Source: Pseudomonadota bacterium (lineage in GTDB: Bacteria > Myxococcota_A > UBA796 > SXON01). From it: DNA of 64,000 bases. The position numbers were made by a program, and so were the translations under genes. The stretch is taken from positions 1 through 64,000 of the forward strand of contig JAUXQH010000169.1 of assembly GCA_030685065.1 (NCBI GenBank), in the 5' to 3' direction. Below are positions 52,269 to 62,813 of this stretch, one piece after another. Positions within the stretch are counted from its first letter, which is position 1; each line of letters opens with the position of its first letter. Under the pieces are notes generated by a model. That model saw only the letters and a program-made list of their open reading frames with translations. It ran no database searches and was not told the origin of the DNA.

Positions 52269-53061
52269 CGCGCGTAGAGTCCCTCGAGGCGCCGCGCGCG
52301 TCGTGTTCCTCGGCGTGTGCGCGTGGCTCGCGGTGCTGCTCGTGGTGCCGCTGGCCGCGCTCGTCTGGAACGTCGCCGGTTCGTTCGGGGACGTGGTCGT
52401 CGCGCTGACGACGCCCGCGGCGCTCCGTGCCCTCGCCCTCTCGCTCGTCATCGCCCTGGCTTGCATCGTCCTGAACGGGATCTTCGGGGTCGCGGGCGCC
52501 GTGGTGATCGTCCGCCATCGGTTCGTCGGGCGCCGCGTCCTCGACGCCTTCGTCGACCTCCCGCTCGCGCTCTCCCCCGTGATGACCGGGCTCGGGTTCC
52601 TCCTCGTGTTCGGCCGCACGGGCGTTCTACGGCCGGTGCTCGAGGGGCTCGGCGTACAGATCGTCTTCGCGTGGCCCTCGGTGCTGCTCGCGACGCTCTT
52701 CGTCACCCTCCCGTTCGCGCTGCGCGAGGTCGCGCTGGTGCTGGAGGAGGTGGGCGACTCCGAGGAGCAGGCCGCCGCGACGCTCGGGGCGTCCGCGTGG
52801 CAGACGTTCCGGCGGGTGACGCTCCCGAACGTGCGGGGCGGGCTCGTCATCGGCACGACGCTCACCGCGGCGCGGGCGCTCGGAGAGTTCGGCGCCGTGC
52901 TCGTCGTGGGGGGGGCGATCGCCAATCGCACCGAGACCGCCACCACCTTCATCCACGGCGCGATCGAGGAGCGCCAGGAGCCGGCCGCGTACGGGATGGC
53001 GCTCCTCTTGGCCGCCGCCGCGATCGCGCTCCTCTTCATCTTGCAGCGGGACCGGGAGTAG
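52261..53061 (+). CDS. cysW: Sulfate ABC transporter permease CysW
   Basis: 266 residues from GTG at 52261, chosen because GGAG lies six bases upstream; a GTG five codons earlier is less well placed. Six helices; EAA loop EEQAAATLGASAWQTFRRVT; then RALGEFGAVLVVGGAIANRT, typical of CysW. Three bases separate it from cysA. Confidence 0.9.
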   Translation: MRSARRVPRGAARVVFLGVCAWLAVLLVVPLAALVWNVAGSFGDVVVALTTPAALRALALSLVIALACIVLNGIFGVAGAVVIVRHRFVGRRVLDAFVDLPLALSPVMTGLGFLLVFGRTGVLRPVLEGLGVQIVFAWPSVLLATLFVTLPFALREVALVLEEVGDSEEQAAATLGASAWQTFRRVTLPNVRGGLVIGTTLTAARALGEFGAVLVVGGAIANRTETATTFIHGAIEERQEPAAYGMALLLAAAAIALLFILQRDRE

Positions 53062-53064
53062 CAC

Positions 53065-54108
53065 ATGGGAATTCGTGTCGAGCACCTCGTGAAGAGGTTC
53101 GGGACGACGCGGGTCGTCGACGATGTGAGCTTCGAGGTGCGGCCAGGGGAGCTCGTGGCGTTGCTCGGGCCTTCCGGAGGGGGGAAGAGCACCGTCCTGC
53201 GCATGATCGCGGGCCTCGAGACCGCCGACCGTGGCGAGGTCTGGCTGGACGGCGAGCGCGTGGATCACCTGCACGCGCGCGATCGCCAGGTCGGCTTCGT
53301 GTTCCAGCACTACGCGCTGTTCCGCCACATGACCGTCGCCGAGAACGTGGCCTTCGGGCTGTCGGTGCGCAGCGTGTCGGCCGCCGAGCAGACGGAGCGC
53401 GTGGCCACCCTGCTCGAGGTGATGGGGCTCCGCGGGCTCGGCGACCGGATGCCGTCCCAGCTCTCCGGTGGGCAGCGGCAGCGGGTTGCGCTGGCGCGCG
53501 CGCTCGCGCCGCGACCGAAGCTCCTGCTCCTCGACGAGCCGTTCGGGGCGGTCGACGCGAAGGTGCGGGAGGAGCTCCGACGCTGGCTCCGGAAGCTCCA
53601 CGACGAGGTGCACACCACGTCCATCTTCGTGACCCACGACCAGGAGGAGGCCTTTGCCATCGCGGATCGCGTGCTCATCATCTCGGGCGGCCGGCTCGAG
53701 CAGCAGGGGGCGCCCGTCGACATCCTCGACCAGCCCGCCAGCGAGTTCGTGGCCCGGTTCGTCGGGGACGTGAACGTGCTGACCGGAGTCGTGCGCGGCG
53801 GGCGCGTTCACGTCGGGGCGCTCTCGGCGGATGCGGGAACCCTCCGCGAGGGCGCCGAGGTACACATGGTCGTGCGCTCCTACGATCTGAAGTTCTGGCG
53901 GGACGACGAGGGCGTGGCGACGGTTCGCCGCATGACGACGCTCGGCGATCGCGTGCGCGTGGAGGCGTGGCTCGACGACGTGGGCGCCCCGATCTTCGCG
54001 CAGTTCCCCCGCCGCTCCTCGTTGCTCGCCGGGGTCGAGGCGGGGCGGCGGATCGCGGTGGAGATCACCCAGGCGCGGGCGTGGCCCGTGGAGCTGGTTT
54101 CGCGATGA
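53065..54108 (+). CDS. cysA: Sulfate ABC transporter ATP-binding protein CysA
   Basis: 347 residues. Walker A GPSGGGKST, Q-loop FVFQHYALFRHMT, signature LSGGQRQRVALARAL, Walker B LLLLDEPFGAVD, H-loop FVTHDQEEAF. A C-terminal TOBE-like domain (about 240-347) has VVRSYDLKFWRD. It powers sulfate import. It overlaps the activator gene by ATGA. Confidence 0.93.
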   Translation: MGIRVEHLVKRFGTTRVVDDVSFEVRPGELVALLGPSGGGKSTVLRMIAGLETADRGEVWLDGERVDHLHARDRQVGFVFQHYALFRHMTVAENVAFGLSVRSVSAAEQTERVATLLEVMGLRGLGDRMPSQLSGGQRQRVALARALAPRPKLLLLDEPFGAVDAKVREELRRWLRKLHDEVHTTSIFVTHDQEEAFAIADRVLIISGGRLEQQGAPVDILDQPASEFVARFVGDVNVLTGVVRGGRVHVGALSADAGTLREGAEVHMVVRSYDLKFWRDDEGVATVRRMTTLGDRVRVEAWLDDVGAPIFAQFPRRSSLLAGVEAGRRIAVEITQARAWPVELVSR

Positions 54109-55598
54109 TGTCCATGCCCCCCCTGGTCGGAGCCCTCTGGCGAGAGGTGGCGCGCCACGAGGACATCGAAGGGTCGACGGTGGCGCTCGCCCGGCTGCTC
54201 CGCTCGGCCGCCCCCTTCGAATGGCTGCTGGTGCGCCGGTGGGATGCCGAGCGTGCGCGGCTCGAGACGGTCGCGCGCGCGGGCGTCCCGGTCGAGCACG
54301 AGGCCCGGACGCCGATGCCGACGCCCCGCCGGGACGTGTTCCTGGCCTGGGCGGCCCGCGGCACCGCCGAGGGGTGGGCCAACCGCGAGTTCACGAGCGT
54401 CGCGCGGATGTGCGTGCCCGAAGGCGTGGGCGGCGCGGTGGTCGCCGGGCCCCTTCGTGTCGAGGGCCGCGTGGTCGGCGTGCTCCTGGTGGGGACCGGC
54501 TCCGCCGCGGCCGTGGGCGCGGTGCGGGATGCGCTCGAGCCGTTCGCGGTGGCGATCGAGAACGACACGCGTCTCCACGAGCTGGCGCGGCTACGGGAGG
54601 CCGCCGAGCAGGACCGTAGCGCCCTGCTCGCGCGCCTCGCGCGCCAGGACGTGAGCGACGCCATCATCGGCGCCGAGCGCGGCCTCCGCGAGGTGATGGC
54701 CCGGGTTGCCCAGGTGGCGCCCACCGATGCCCCCGTGCTGATCCTCGGCGAGACGGGCGCGGGCAAGGAGGTCGTCGCGCGCGCCATCCACGGTCAGTCG
54801 CGGAGGCACGGCGGGCCGTTCCTGCGCGTCAACTGCGGCGCCATCCCGACGGAGCTGGTCGACTCCGAGCTGTTCGGCCATGAGAAGGGGAGCTTCACCG
54901 GCGCGATCGCCCAGCGGAAGGGCTGGTTCGAGCGGGCGGACGGCGGGACCCTCTTCCTCGACGAGGTGGCGGAGCTCCCCTCCGCCGCGCAGGTTCGCCT
55001 CCTCCGCGTGCTCCAGGACGGCTCGTTCGAACGCGTGGGGGGGCAGCAGACCCACACGGCAGACGTGCGCATCGTCGCGGCTACCCACCGGGACATGGCC
55101 CGCATGGTGCGCGACGGGGGCTTTCGCCAGGACCTCTGGTACCGGATCAGCGTGTTTCCCCTGCTCCTCCCGGCCCTCCGAGAGCGGCCGGGCGACATTC
55201 CGGCCCTCGCGCTCCACTTCGCCCAGCGCGCCGGGGTCCGGCTCTTCGGCCGCCCGCTCGCCCCGAGCGCCGAGGACGTGCTTCGCCTCACCGCGTACGA
55301 CTGGCCGGGAAACGTGCGCGAGCTCGCGTCGGTGATCGAGCGGGCCGCGATCCTCGGCGGCGGACACGGCCTGCAGATCGTGCCGGCGCTGGGGCTGGCG
55401 CCGACGGTCGGGGTGCGCACGGTCGAGGCCCCGTCCTCCCGGGACCGCGCCTCCATCGAGACGGCGCTCACGTCCACCCACGGGCGGATCGAGGGCCCGT
55501 TCGGCGCCGCCGCGATCCTCGGGATCAACCCGCACACGCTCCGGTCGCGCATGCGGCGGCTCGGGATCGAGTGGGGTCAGTTCCGCGGCAGGGGGTGA
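54105..55598 (+). CDS. Sigma-54-dependent activator of the sulfate operon
   Basis: 497 residues. An N-terminal GAF domain (about 15-155) comes first. The AAA+ domain has Walker A GETGAGKE, the sigma-54-contact loop GSFTGA, Walker B GGTLFLDEV and arginine-finger region LWYRISVFPL. A C-terminal Fis-like helix-turn-helix (GAAAILGINPHTLRSRMRRL) binds DNA. Co-translated with cysA. Together with the sigma-54 promoter and repeated half-sites ahead of the operon, it is almost surely the dedicated activator. The GAF domain is the likely sensor of a sulfur-status signal. Confidence 0.9.
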   Translation: MMSMPPLVGALWREVARHEDIEGSTVALARLLRSAAPFEWLLVRRWDAERARLETVARAGVPVEHEARTPMPTPRRDVFLAWAARGTAEGWANREFTSVARMCVPEGVGGAVVAGPLRVEGRVVGVLLVGTGSAAAVGAVRDALEPFAVAIENDTRLHELARLREAAEQDRSALLARLARQDVSDAIIGAERGLREVMARVAQVAPTDAPVLILGETGAGKEVVARAIHGQSRRHGGPFLRVNCGAIPTELVDSELFGHEKGSFTGAIAQRKGWFERADGGTLFLDEVAELPSAAQVRLLRVLQDGSFERVGGQQTHTADVRIVAATHRDMARMVRDGGFRQDLWYRISVFPLLLPALRERPGDIPALALHFAQRAGVRLFGRPLAPSAEDVLRLTAYDWPGNVRELASVIERAAILGGGHGLQIVPALGLAPTVGVRTVEAPSSRDRASIETALTSTHGRIEGPFGAAAILGINPHTLRSRMRRLGIEWGQFRGRG

Positions 55599-55741
55599 GG
55601 CCGGGGCCTTGACCCGAACCACCGCTCGGCCACCGCGTACACCGCCGGCAGCGCGATCAGGGTGAACGCCGTGGAGGTCACGAGCCCCCCCGTCATCACG
55701 ATGGCGAGCGGGCGCTCGACCTGCGAAGCCATCCGGGGGGC
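55577..55741 (-). pseudogene. Heavy-metal RND efflux pump, C-terminal fragment
   Basis: RPLAIVMTGGLVTSTAFTLI followed by ALPAVYAVAERWFG is the last helix region of CzcA/CusA-type RND pumps. Only about 50 residues remain. Upstream (to 55864) the same frame continues into an unrelated Cys/His-rich stretch (CEKSGCHEGVHHCGCC). The stop overlaps the end of the sigma-54 activator gene by 22 bases. It is the tail of a deleted pump gene. Confidence 0.6.
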
Positions 55742-55887
55742 CGGCGCGCAGCACCCGCAGTGGTGGACGCCCTCGTGGCACCCGGACTTCTCGCAGTCGT
55801 CCTGGCTCCTCGGGCGTGGCACGCGACACACGAACGTCCCTCGGGCGACGCGGAGTGTTTGCATGGGTCGCCTAAATGGAGCGGCGA

Positions 55888-57342
55888 ATGTGGCTCATCC
55901 TCCTCGCCTCCTGCGCCGAGCCCGGTCCGCTCGCCGCGCGCGCAGCCTGGCTCCAGGAGGGGCTCACTGCGGACAACGCGTACTGGCTCACCCGCTCGCC
56001 CGGGCTCGTGGAGACCAAGTACGCCAGCATGGCGGCGGACCCGTACGATTGGATGCGGGGCAGCAACGCGCTGTTCCTCTCCGACCAAGTGCGCCCGGAC
56101 CCCGATCGGCCGCTCACCCGCTTCCTCTCCCGGGAAGACGCCGCGTCGGTGCTCCTCATCGGGGATCCGCACCTCGAGAACCTCGGGACGTGCCTGCCGG
56201 GAGAAGAGCCGGACCCGAACGACGCTACCCGGCTGTACGGAGACGGAACCGCGCCGCTCCCGCTCGAATGGGTCGACCTCGACGCCGCGGCCTTCGGTCC
56301 GTGGACCTTCGATACGCGCCGATCCGCCCTCGCGCTCGCCCTCGTCGCGGACGCCGCCGAGGAGTGCGAGGCGTGCGTCGTCCCGGTGGTCGCCGCGTTC
56401 GCCGCCGCCTACGCCGACGAGATCACCGCCCAAAGCCGGGGCGAGCGCGGGTGGGCGGCCGACGCGGAGGGCCTCGGCGAGGGCGCGCTGGTGGTCGCCC
56501 TCCGCGCGCTCGCGCTCGGAGAGGGCCTCTCGAGCGCCGCGCACGACACGTTCACGGTCGTCGAGGCGGACGACCGGGGCATCGGCCACCGCCGGATCGC
56601 GCGTGACGAGGGTCGCGACGCGCAGGGGGACGGTGTGCTCGAGTTGGGGCTGCGCGACGCGGCCCAACTGGACCGCGTCCTCGCGGGGTGGACAGGTGGA
56701 CGGCCCGCGGACTTCCGGCGGATCGACGCCGCCCGCTACTACGGCAAGGGCATCGCCTCGCTTCCGGCGACCCGCTTCCTCGTGCTCTGGGACCGGGGCG
56801 AGGACGGCCTCGACGACGACCGACTCCTCAACGTGCGCGAGGTGCTGGACCCGCCGAGCCTCGATGGGCTCTACCCGGGGCTCGGCTCGGTCTTCGCCGA
56901 CAACCGCGACCGCATCGTGACCGTGTCTGCGCTCTTCGCGTCGCGCCCCGATGCGGACGTGCGCGTGGGCGCCGTGGCGGACGGCGCGGCGGCGTTCAAG
57001 ACCACGAGTTTCTCCGGCTGGTTCCAGACGTTCGACCACGAGGACATCGACCGCGCGTTCACGCTCCAGGCGGCGACCCCCGCGGACCTCGAGGCGCTCG
57101 CCGCCACGGTCGGTCGGGCGCTGGCGAGCGCACACGCCCGCGGCACCACCCTCGACGGGGCGCCCGCGCTCCCGGTCATCGCGGAGGATCTCGCCGCCGG
57201 GGGCGGCGCAGACGCGTTCACGGACGAGCGCCTGCGCGACGCCACAGCAGACCTCGCGACGCTCCACGCGGATCACGCGCTCTTCCTCGCGCTGCTCGAT
57301 GGGTCGGGCCCGTTGCTCGGCGCCGAGGTCCTGTACCCATGA
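55888..57342 (+). CDS. DUF2252-family lipoprotein
   Basis: 484 residues from ATG at 55888, chosen because GGAG lies six bases upstream; ATG at 55876 has no ribosome-binding site. The signal is ultra-short: MWLILLASC. DUF2252 motifs: KYASMAADPYDWMRGSNALF, GDPHLENLG, EWVDLDAAAFGPWTFDTRR and a late DLATLHADHALF. The family looks kinase-like but has no proven activity. Cytoplasmic members are usual, so a lipid-anchored one is notable. First gene of a four-gene operon. Confidence 0.75.
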   Translation: MWLILLASCAEPGPLAARAAWLQEGLTADNAYWLTRSPGLVETKYASMAADPYDWMRGSNALFLSDQVRPDPDRPLTRFLSREDAASVLLIGDPHLENLGTCLPGEEPDPNDATRLYGDGTAPLPLEWVDLDAAAFGPWTFDTRRSALALALVADAAEECEACVVPVVAAFAAAYADEITAQSRGERGWAADAEGLGEGALVVALRALALGEGLSSAAHDTFTVVEADDRGIGHRRIARDEGRDAQGDGVLELGLRDAAQLDRVLAGWTGGRPADFRRIDAARYYGKGIASLPATRFLVLWDRGEDGLDDDRLLNVREVLDPPSLDGLYPGLGSVFADNRDRIVTVSALFASRPDADVRVGAVADGAAAFKTTSFSGWFQTFDHEDIDRAFTLQAATPADLEALAATVGRALASAHARGTTLDGAPALPVIAEDLAAGGGADAFTDERLRDATADLATLHADHALFLALLDGSGPLLGAEVLYP

Positions 57343-58388
57343 GCTGTGTGGCGTCCATCCCCGAGGCGGCCGTCTACGCCTTCGACCCCGCGCTCGCGGC
57401 GACCTCCGGGAATCGCGTGTGCGCCGGCGCCTCGATCGAGGTGGCGGGCCGCGGCGCGGTGGTCGTGCCCGACGAGGCCCTCTCCCAGACCCTGGACCTG
57501 TCCCGCGCCCGGATCGGGTTGGGCGTCGCCTCGGGGCCCGCGTGGGTTCGCATCCGGACGAGCGCCACGCGCTCGGCCGACGACGACAGCTACATCGGCG
57601 TCGCCGGAGAGGCGTGGGTGCCCGCGCTCGACGGGGCCGTGGTCGGCGCGACGTTCGCCGGGTTCTCGGGCGAGGTGGGGATCGTCCCCGACCCGTGGGT
57701 CGCCGCGGGAAGCCGCGCCTGGGGCCTCGACGCCCTCGTCTCGACCTTCGCCGAGTCGCTCGCCTGGATGCCCCCTTCGGACGCGGGCCTGTCCCTTCGG
57801 TGGACCGGGCTGGGCGATCGCGTAGACGTGGTCGGCGTCCTCTCGAGCGGAGAGGGCGCGAACCACCGCGAACGCAACGAGGGGAAGGACCTCTCGGGCG
57901 CCCTGAGCGTGGCGCCGCTCGCCTCGTCGGCGCTGGTGGTGACGCTCTACGGGCGCAACGGATCGCGGGGGCTCGGGTACGTGCGGGCCCATCGCGTCGG
58001 CGCACGCGTGGCCGGCGAGCTCGACCGGTTCGCCTACGGGGGCGAGGCCCTCCTGGCGTGGGGCATCGGCGACGACGCGCTGCGCGCCCCCATCGGCGGG
58101 TCGGCCTGGGTGCGTGCCCGCCCGCTCGGCCCGCTGCTGCTCGCCGCGCGCGGAGACACGTGGACCGAGGACTTCGGCGATCCCGATGCCTTCGCGTGGC
58201 GCGCCCTCGGCGCCGCCGGAGTCGCCGTCGACGTCGGGGCCGGCACGCTCTACGCCCTCGCGGGCGCCGATCACACCGCGCGGGGCGAGGCCGTGTCGTT
58301 GTTTCCCGGGGCGCCAGCGGGCGCCGCCGCCACCACCCTCTACCTGCATGTCGGGCTCGAGCTCTCCGCCCGATTGGAGCTCCCGTGA
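57339..58388 (+). CDS. Beta-strand-rich (outer-membrane-like) protein
   Basis: 349 residues, overlapping both neighbours by four bases. Alternating hydrophobic/polar strands with short turns throughout (ALVVTLYGRNGSRGLGYVRA, GAAATTLYLHVGLELSARLE) suggest a beta-barrel, but no signal peptide is visible at the coupled ATG (MSCVASIPEAAVYAFDP). An alternative is that it is cytoplasmic or that the start is misassigned. No family recognised. Confidence 0.55.
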   Translation: MSCVASIPEAAVYAFDPALAATSGNRVCAGASIEVAGRGAVVVPDEALSQTLDLSRARIGLGVASGPAWVRIRTSATRSADDDSYIGVAGEAWVPALDGAVVGATFAGFSGEVGIVPDPWVAAGSRAWGLDALVSTFAESLAWMPPSDAGLSLRWTGLGDRVDVVGVLSSGEGANHRERNEGKDLSGALSVAPLASSALVVTLYGRNGSRGLGYVRAHRVGARVAGELDRFAYGGEALLAWGIGDDALRAPIGGSAWVRARPLGPLLLAARGDTWTEDFGDPDAFAWRALGAAGVAVDVGAGTLYALAGADHTARGEAVSLFPGAPAGAAATTLYLHVGLELSARLELP

Positions 58389-58968
58389 TCCTCCTGTTTT
58401 TCGCCTGCGCCCAGACCGACGCGGGCTTCGACACGAGCGCTGACGACACCGGCGCGACCGTGGCGACCGTACCCTTCGGGGCGATCCTGGTGAACGAGGT
58501 GATGTTCGACCCCTCGCTCGTCGACGGCGACTTCGGCGAGTGGATCGAGCTCCGGAACGTGAGCGACGACGCGGTCGATCTGGAGGGCGTCATCCTCCAG
58601 GACGACGACGCGGCGGGCTTCCTCATCGAGGGCTCGCTCCCGGTGCCCCCGGGCGGCATGGTCGTGCTCGGCCCGTCGGCGGACAGCGCCGTCAACGGAG
58701 GCATCCCGATCGACTATCCGTACAGCATCGACGCGGTGAAGCTCGGAAACGAAGGCGACACCCTCACGGTCGTCTCGGGCGGCGTGACGCTCGACACGTT
58801 CACCTGGGACGCGACGGTGTTCACCGTGGCGGAGGGGACCGCGCTCCAGCTCTCGCCGACGGTCTCGGACCCCGACGACAACGACGCAGTCGGCGCCTGG
58901 TGCCTCGCGACGGCGGCCTACGGCGGCGGCGATCTCGGCACCCCCGGCGCCGCGAACGGAGCGTGCAA

Positions 58969-58972
<4 letters not shown>
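58385..58972 (+). CDS. Lamin-tail-domain lipoprotein
   Basis: 195 residues from GTG at 58385 (GTGA overlap). Short signal MILLFFAC. The lamin-tail (LTD) fold is shown by ILVNEVMFDPSLVDGDFGEWIELRN, read across two strands, and by DGVTLDTFTWD-like strands with GTPGAANGAC at the end. In bacteria LTD domains sit on secreted or membrane-bound nucleases and surface proteins; no nuclease motif is present here. Confidence 0.75.
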
Positions 58973-60165
<1,193 letters not shown>

Positions 60166-60211
60166 GGCCGAACCGTTTGGATCCGATTGGGTGACACCTC
60201 CGCCGCCGAGC

Positions 60212-61906
60212 TCACTCCCAAGCTGGAAATGGACCGAGGACGCCCGCAATGCTGTGACGCTCCTCCGCGGTGGCGTCCGGGTCGTCTCCGAACGGGTGTT
60301 GGATGGACACCGAGAGGTAGCTCCAACCGGCCACGCCCGCGGTCCATCGCAGGCCGCTCACCTCCGCGCCGGGCGGCGCCTCGAGCACCTTGGCGAGGGC
60401 GCGCCCGCGAACGTCGTAGAACCAGAGCGCGTTGTTCAGATGGTGCCCGGTGTCCTCGGCGATGGCGAGGGTGCCCGCGCCCGCGATCCACTCCAGGTTG
60501 TCCGGGTTGGCGATCGCCTCGTCGGCGCACCCCTCGTCGCGCTCGATCCCGGCGAGCGCCAGCGTGGCGGCCCCCGCGACATGGGGCCCGCTCGGCCCCT
60601 CGGCGGTCCCCTCCCCGAGCGAGAGACGCCACACCCCTCCACAGCGATTGCGGGGCAGGTGGAGGTCATCCGGGCCGCCGGCATCCCAGGCGGGATCGGC
60701 GGCGGTCGCGCCCGTCTCGAACCGGGTCATCGCGAGGAACAGGCTGTGCTCCTCGGGAGCGAACGCGAGCCCCTCGGTCTTCACGAGCTCGAGCGTGGCG
60801 CCCGCGAGCGCGGCGGCGCGGCGCGACTCCAGCCGGCTCGCGACCGCGGCCATCCCGGGTCGGACGGCGAGGCACTCCGGACCCCAATTCGTGCGCACGA
60901 ACGTCAGCCCCTCGGGGCAGCTCGTCCCGCTTGGCACCCCCGTCGCGAACAGGTCCTCGAATCGAATCCGCCGGGTGACGGCGTCCGCCACCGCGGCCTC
61001 GTCCACGTGGCCCAGTGACACCCAAGCCAGCGCGTACTCCTGCGGCCCACGTCCCCGAGTCCATCGCGCGGCCCAGAGGGTACCCGAGGAGAGGTCTCGC
61101 GGGCGATCCGCTTGGAAGAGGAAGAAGGCGCCGGCGTCCCCGCTGTCGTCGGTCAAGTAGAAGGTCCGGTCGTCGGGCATTCCGATCGCGATCTCGTGCG
61201 AGAAGCGCCCCATCGCCCAGCGACGCGCGGGGACGCCGGTGGCGGACACCTCGACCATCCACCCGTACTGCCACGGGTGGGCTTCCCGGAGGTCCCCATC
61301 CCACCATGCGGCCAGGTCGTTGTAGTCCTCGAAGTTGTCGGAGAGGGTGCCGTCGGGCAGGAGCTTCCGCGCATCTCCCTCGTACTCCTCGGCCGCGAGG
61401 TGGCTGTCCCACCGCGTGGGCGCGCCCGCGCAGAAGTAGTTGCCGCCGTCGATCGGGCGCGTGTCCACCGCCCGCGTGGAGGTCGGACGGAGGCGACCCC
61501 CCGGGAGCGGCGAGAGGTCGGTGAGGTAGATGGCGCCCGGCTGGCACTCGAAGTGGGTCACCATCGCGAGGCCGGTCGAGGCCTTCCAGAGCCCGGTGTA
61601 GTCGAGCCCCTCACACATCGGGAGGGGCGCACCGGAGCGGCTCGTTCGCAGGCCGAACACGCCGTCCCCGATGCGATCGCCGGTGCGGGCGATGGGATGG
61701 AACCCGAGATCGAACGGCTCGCCGTCGAGCGTGGCGTCGGTGGCGACGCGGACCTCGCGCTGGCCGGGTCCGTGGGGCGGGATGGGCGTCACCACGAGGT
61801 TGTGCTGGGCCGGTACCGCCGGGATCGGGGCGCCGGCCGCGGCGTCCTTCCAGCTGCACGCCACGCCCCCTCCGAAGCCCCCCATGAACAGCGCGAGCGG
61901 TAGCAT
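60212..61906 (-). CDS. PhoX-like (DUF839) phosphatase, lipoprotein
   Basis: 564 residues from ATG at 61906 with GGAGGGAACG upstream; 23 earlier codons look non-coding. A signal ending GGGVACS suggests a lipoprotein. PhoX/DUF839 features: ARTGDRIGDGVFG, CEGLDYTGLW, DEAAVADAVTRRIRFED, LAFAPEEHSLFLAMT, NPDNLEWIAGAGTLAIAEDT and a final WTYLSVSIQHP-like motif (WSYLSVSIQHPFGDD). PhoX enzymes are calcium-iron phosphatases of the periplasm, usually Tat-exported; no twin-arginine signal is seen here. Monocistronic. Confidence 0.75.
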   Translation of the reverse strand: MLPLALFMGGFGGGVACSWKDAAAGAPIPAVPAQHNLVVTPIPPHGPGQREVRVATDATLDGEPFDLGFHPIARTGDRIGDGVFGLRTSRSGAPLPMCEGLDYTGLWKASTGLAMVTHFECQPGAIYLTDLSPLPGGRLRPTSTRAVDTRPIDGGNYFCAGAPTRWDSHLAAEEYEGDARKLLPDGTLSDNFEDYNDLAAWWDGDLREAHPWQYGWMVEVSATGVPARRWAMGRFSHEIAIGMPDDRTFYLTDDSGDAGAFFLFQADRPRDLSSGTLWAARWTRGRGPQEYALAWVSLGHVDEAAVADAVTRRIRFEDLFATGVPSGTSCPEGLTFVRTNWGPECLAVRPGMAAVASRLESRRAAALAGATLELVKTEGLAFAPEEHSLFLAMTRFETGATAADPAWDAGGPDDLHLPRNRCGGVWRLSLGEGTAEGPSGPHVAGAATLALAGIERDEGCADEAIANPDNLEWIAGAGTLAIAEDTGHHLNNALWFYDVRGRALAKVLEAPPGAEVSGLRWTAGVAGWSYLSVSIQHPFGDDPDATAEERHSIAGVLGPFPAWE

Positions 61907-62017
61907 CGTTCCCTCCGCGTCCTCGGTAATCCAGCGCGAGGGCGGCGCGGACGCGCCGCGGTGACGGTTGCGCAACGTTGGGAAATCGACAGCGGGACAT
62001 GGCGGCCGCCCCGCCCA

Positions 62018-62788
62018 TCAACGTCCCGACAAGAACCCGAGCCTCTGGATCAGCGCCTCCGGCATGTTCCGCACCACGGGCATGATGAGCCGCCAGAAGC
62101 CGGGCACGTACACCTCCGCGGCGCCCGCATCCATCGCCGCGACGATGCCGGCGGCGACGCGACCCGGCTTCCCGAAGAGCAGGTGCTTCTTGTGGTCCCG
62201 GGTCATCGGAGTATCGACGGGGCCGAGCTTCAAGGTGGTGACACGCACGCCGGCCGTGTGCAGGCGTGTCCGTACGCCTTGAAGGTAGATCCCCAGCGCC
62301 CCTTTCGCGGCGCCGTAGGTGTAGTTCCGGGGCCGCCCCCGATCCCCGGCGACGGAGGTGATCACCCCGATACGACCCGATCGTTGCTGTTCCAGCCGAT
62401 TCACGAGCGGCACCAGGAGCGAGACCACGCTCGAGAAGTTCGTGTGGAAGCTCGCCTCCGCCGCGCCGAAGTCTCGCTCCGTCTCGAGCTGGTCACCGAG
62501 GACGCCGTGGGCGATCAACACGGTGTCGAGCGGCTCGCCGGCGGTGAGCGTCGTGACCGCGTGCGCGACCACGGCGTCGTTGTCCTGGAGCGCGTCGAAG
62601 TCCGCGACGGAGGTCGTCACCGTGGCGCCGAGCGCCGAGCAACGGGCGGCGACGGCGGCGAGCCGGGTCGGATCGCGCCCGACGAGGTGGAGGCGATCGC
62701 CGCGGCGCGCGTGGAGCACGGCGACCTCAGCCGCGATCGCGGAGGTGGCACCGAAGATGAGGACACGCTTCCCGAGGACAGGCTTCAT
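62018..62788 (-). CDS. SDR similar to decaprenylphosphoryl-ribose 2-epimerase subunit DprE2
   Basis: 256 residues. MKPVLGKRVLIFGATSAIAA has the cofactor loop FGATSAIA of this SDR subgroup. LIAHGVLGD, ITSVAGDRGRPRNYTYGAAK with YxxxK, and the C-terminal VYVPGFWRLIM complete it. The proteins of this group reduce a 2-keto sugar on a polyprenyl carrier. No DprE1 partner is in the window, so the exact role is unsure. Confidence 0.75.
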   Translation of the reverse strand: MKPVLGKRVLIFGATSAIAAEVAVLHARRGDRLHLVGRDPTRLAAVAARCSALGATVTTSVADFDALQDNDAVVAHAVTTLTAGEPLDTVLIAHGVLGDQLETERDFGAAEASFHTNFSSVVSLLVPLVNRLEQQRSGRIGVITSVAGDRGRPRNYTYGAAKGALGIYLQGVRTRLHTAGVRVTTLKLGPVDTPMTRDHKKHLLFGKPGRVAAGIVAAMDAGAAEVYVPGFWRLIMPVVRNMPEALIQRLGFLSGR

Positions 62789-62813
62789 CGGGACGCCCTA
62801 ACCACGGCGACCG

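Noticed and set aside
55742..55864. Cys/His-rich N-terminal part of the RND fragment frame as a new metallopeptide
   Set aside because: It has no ribosome-binding site, is fused to a pump remnant, and could be chance reading of the upstream region of the DUF2252 gene.
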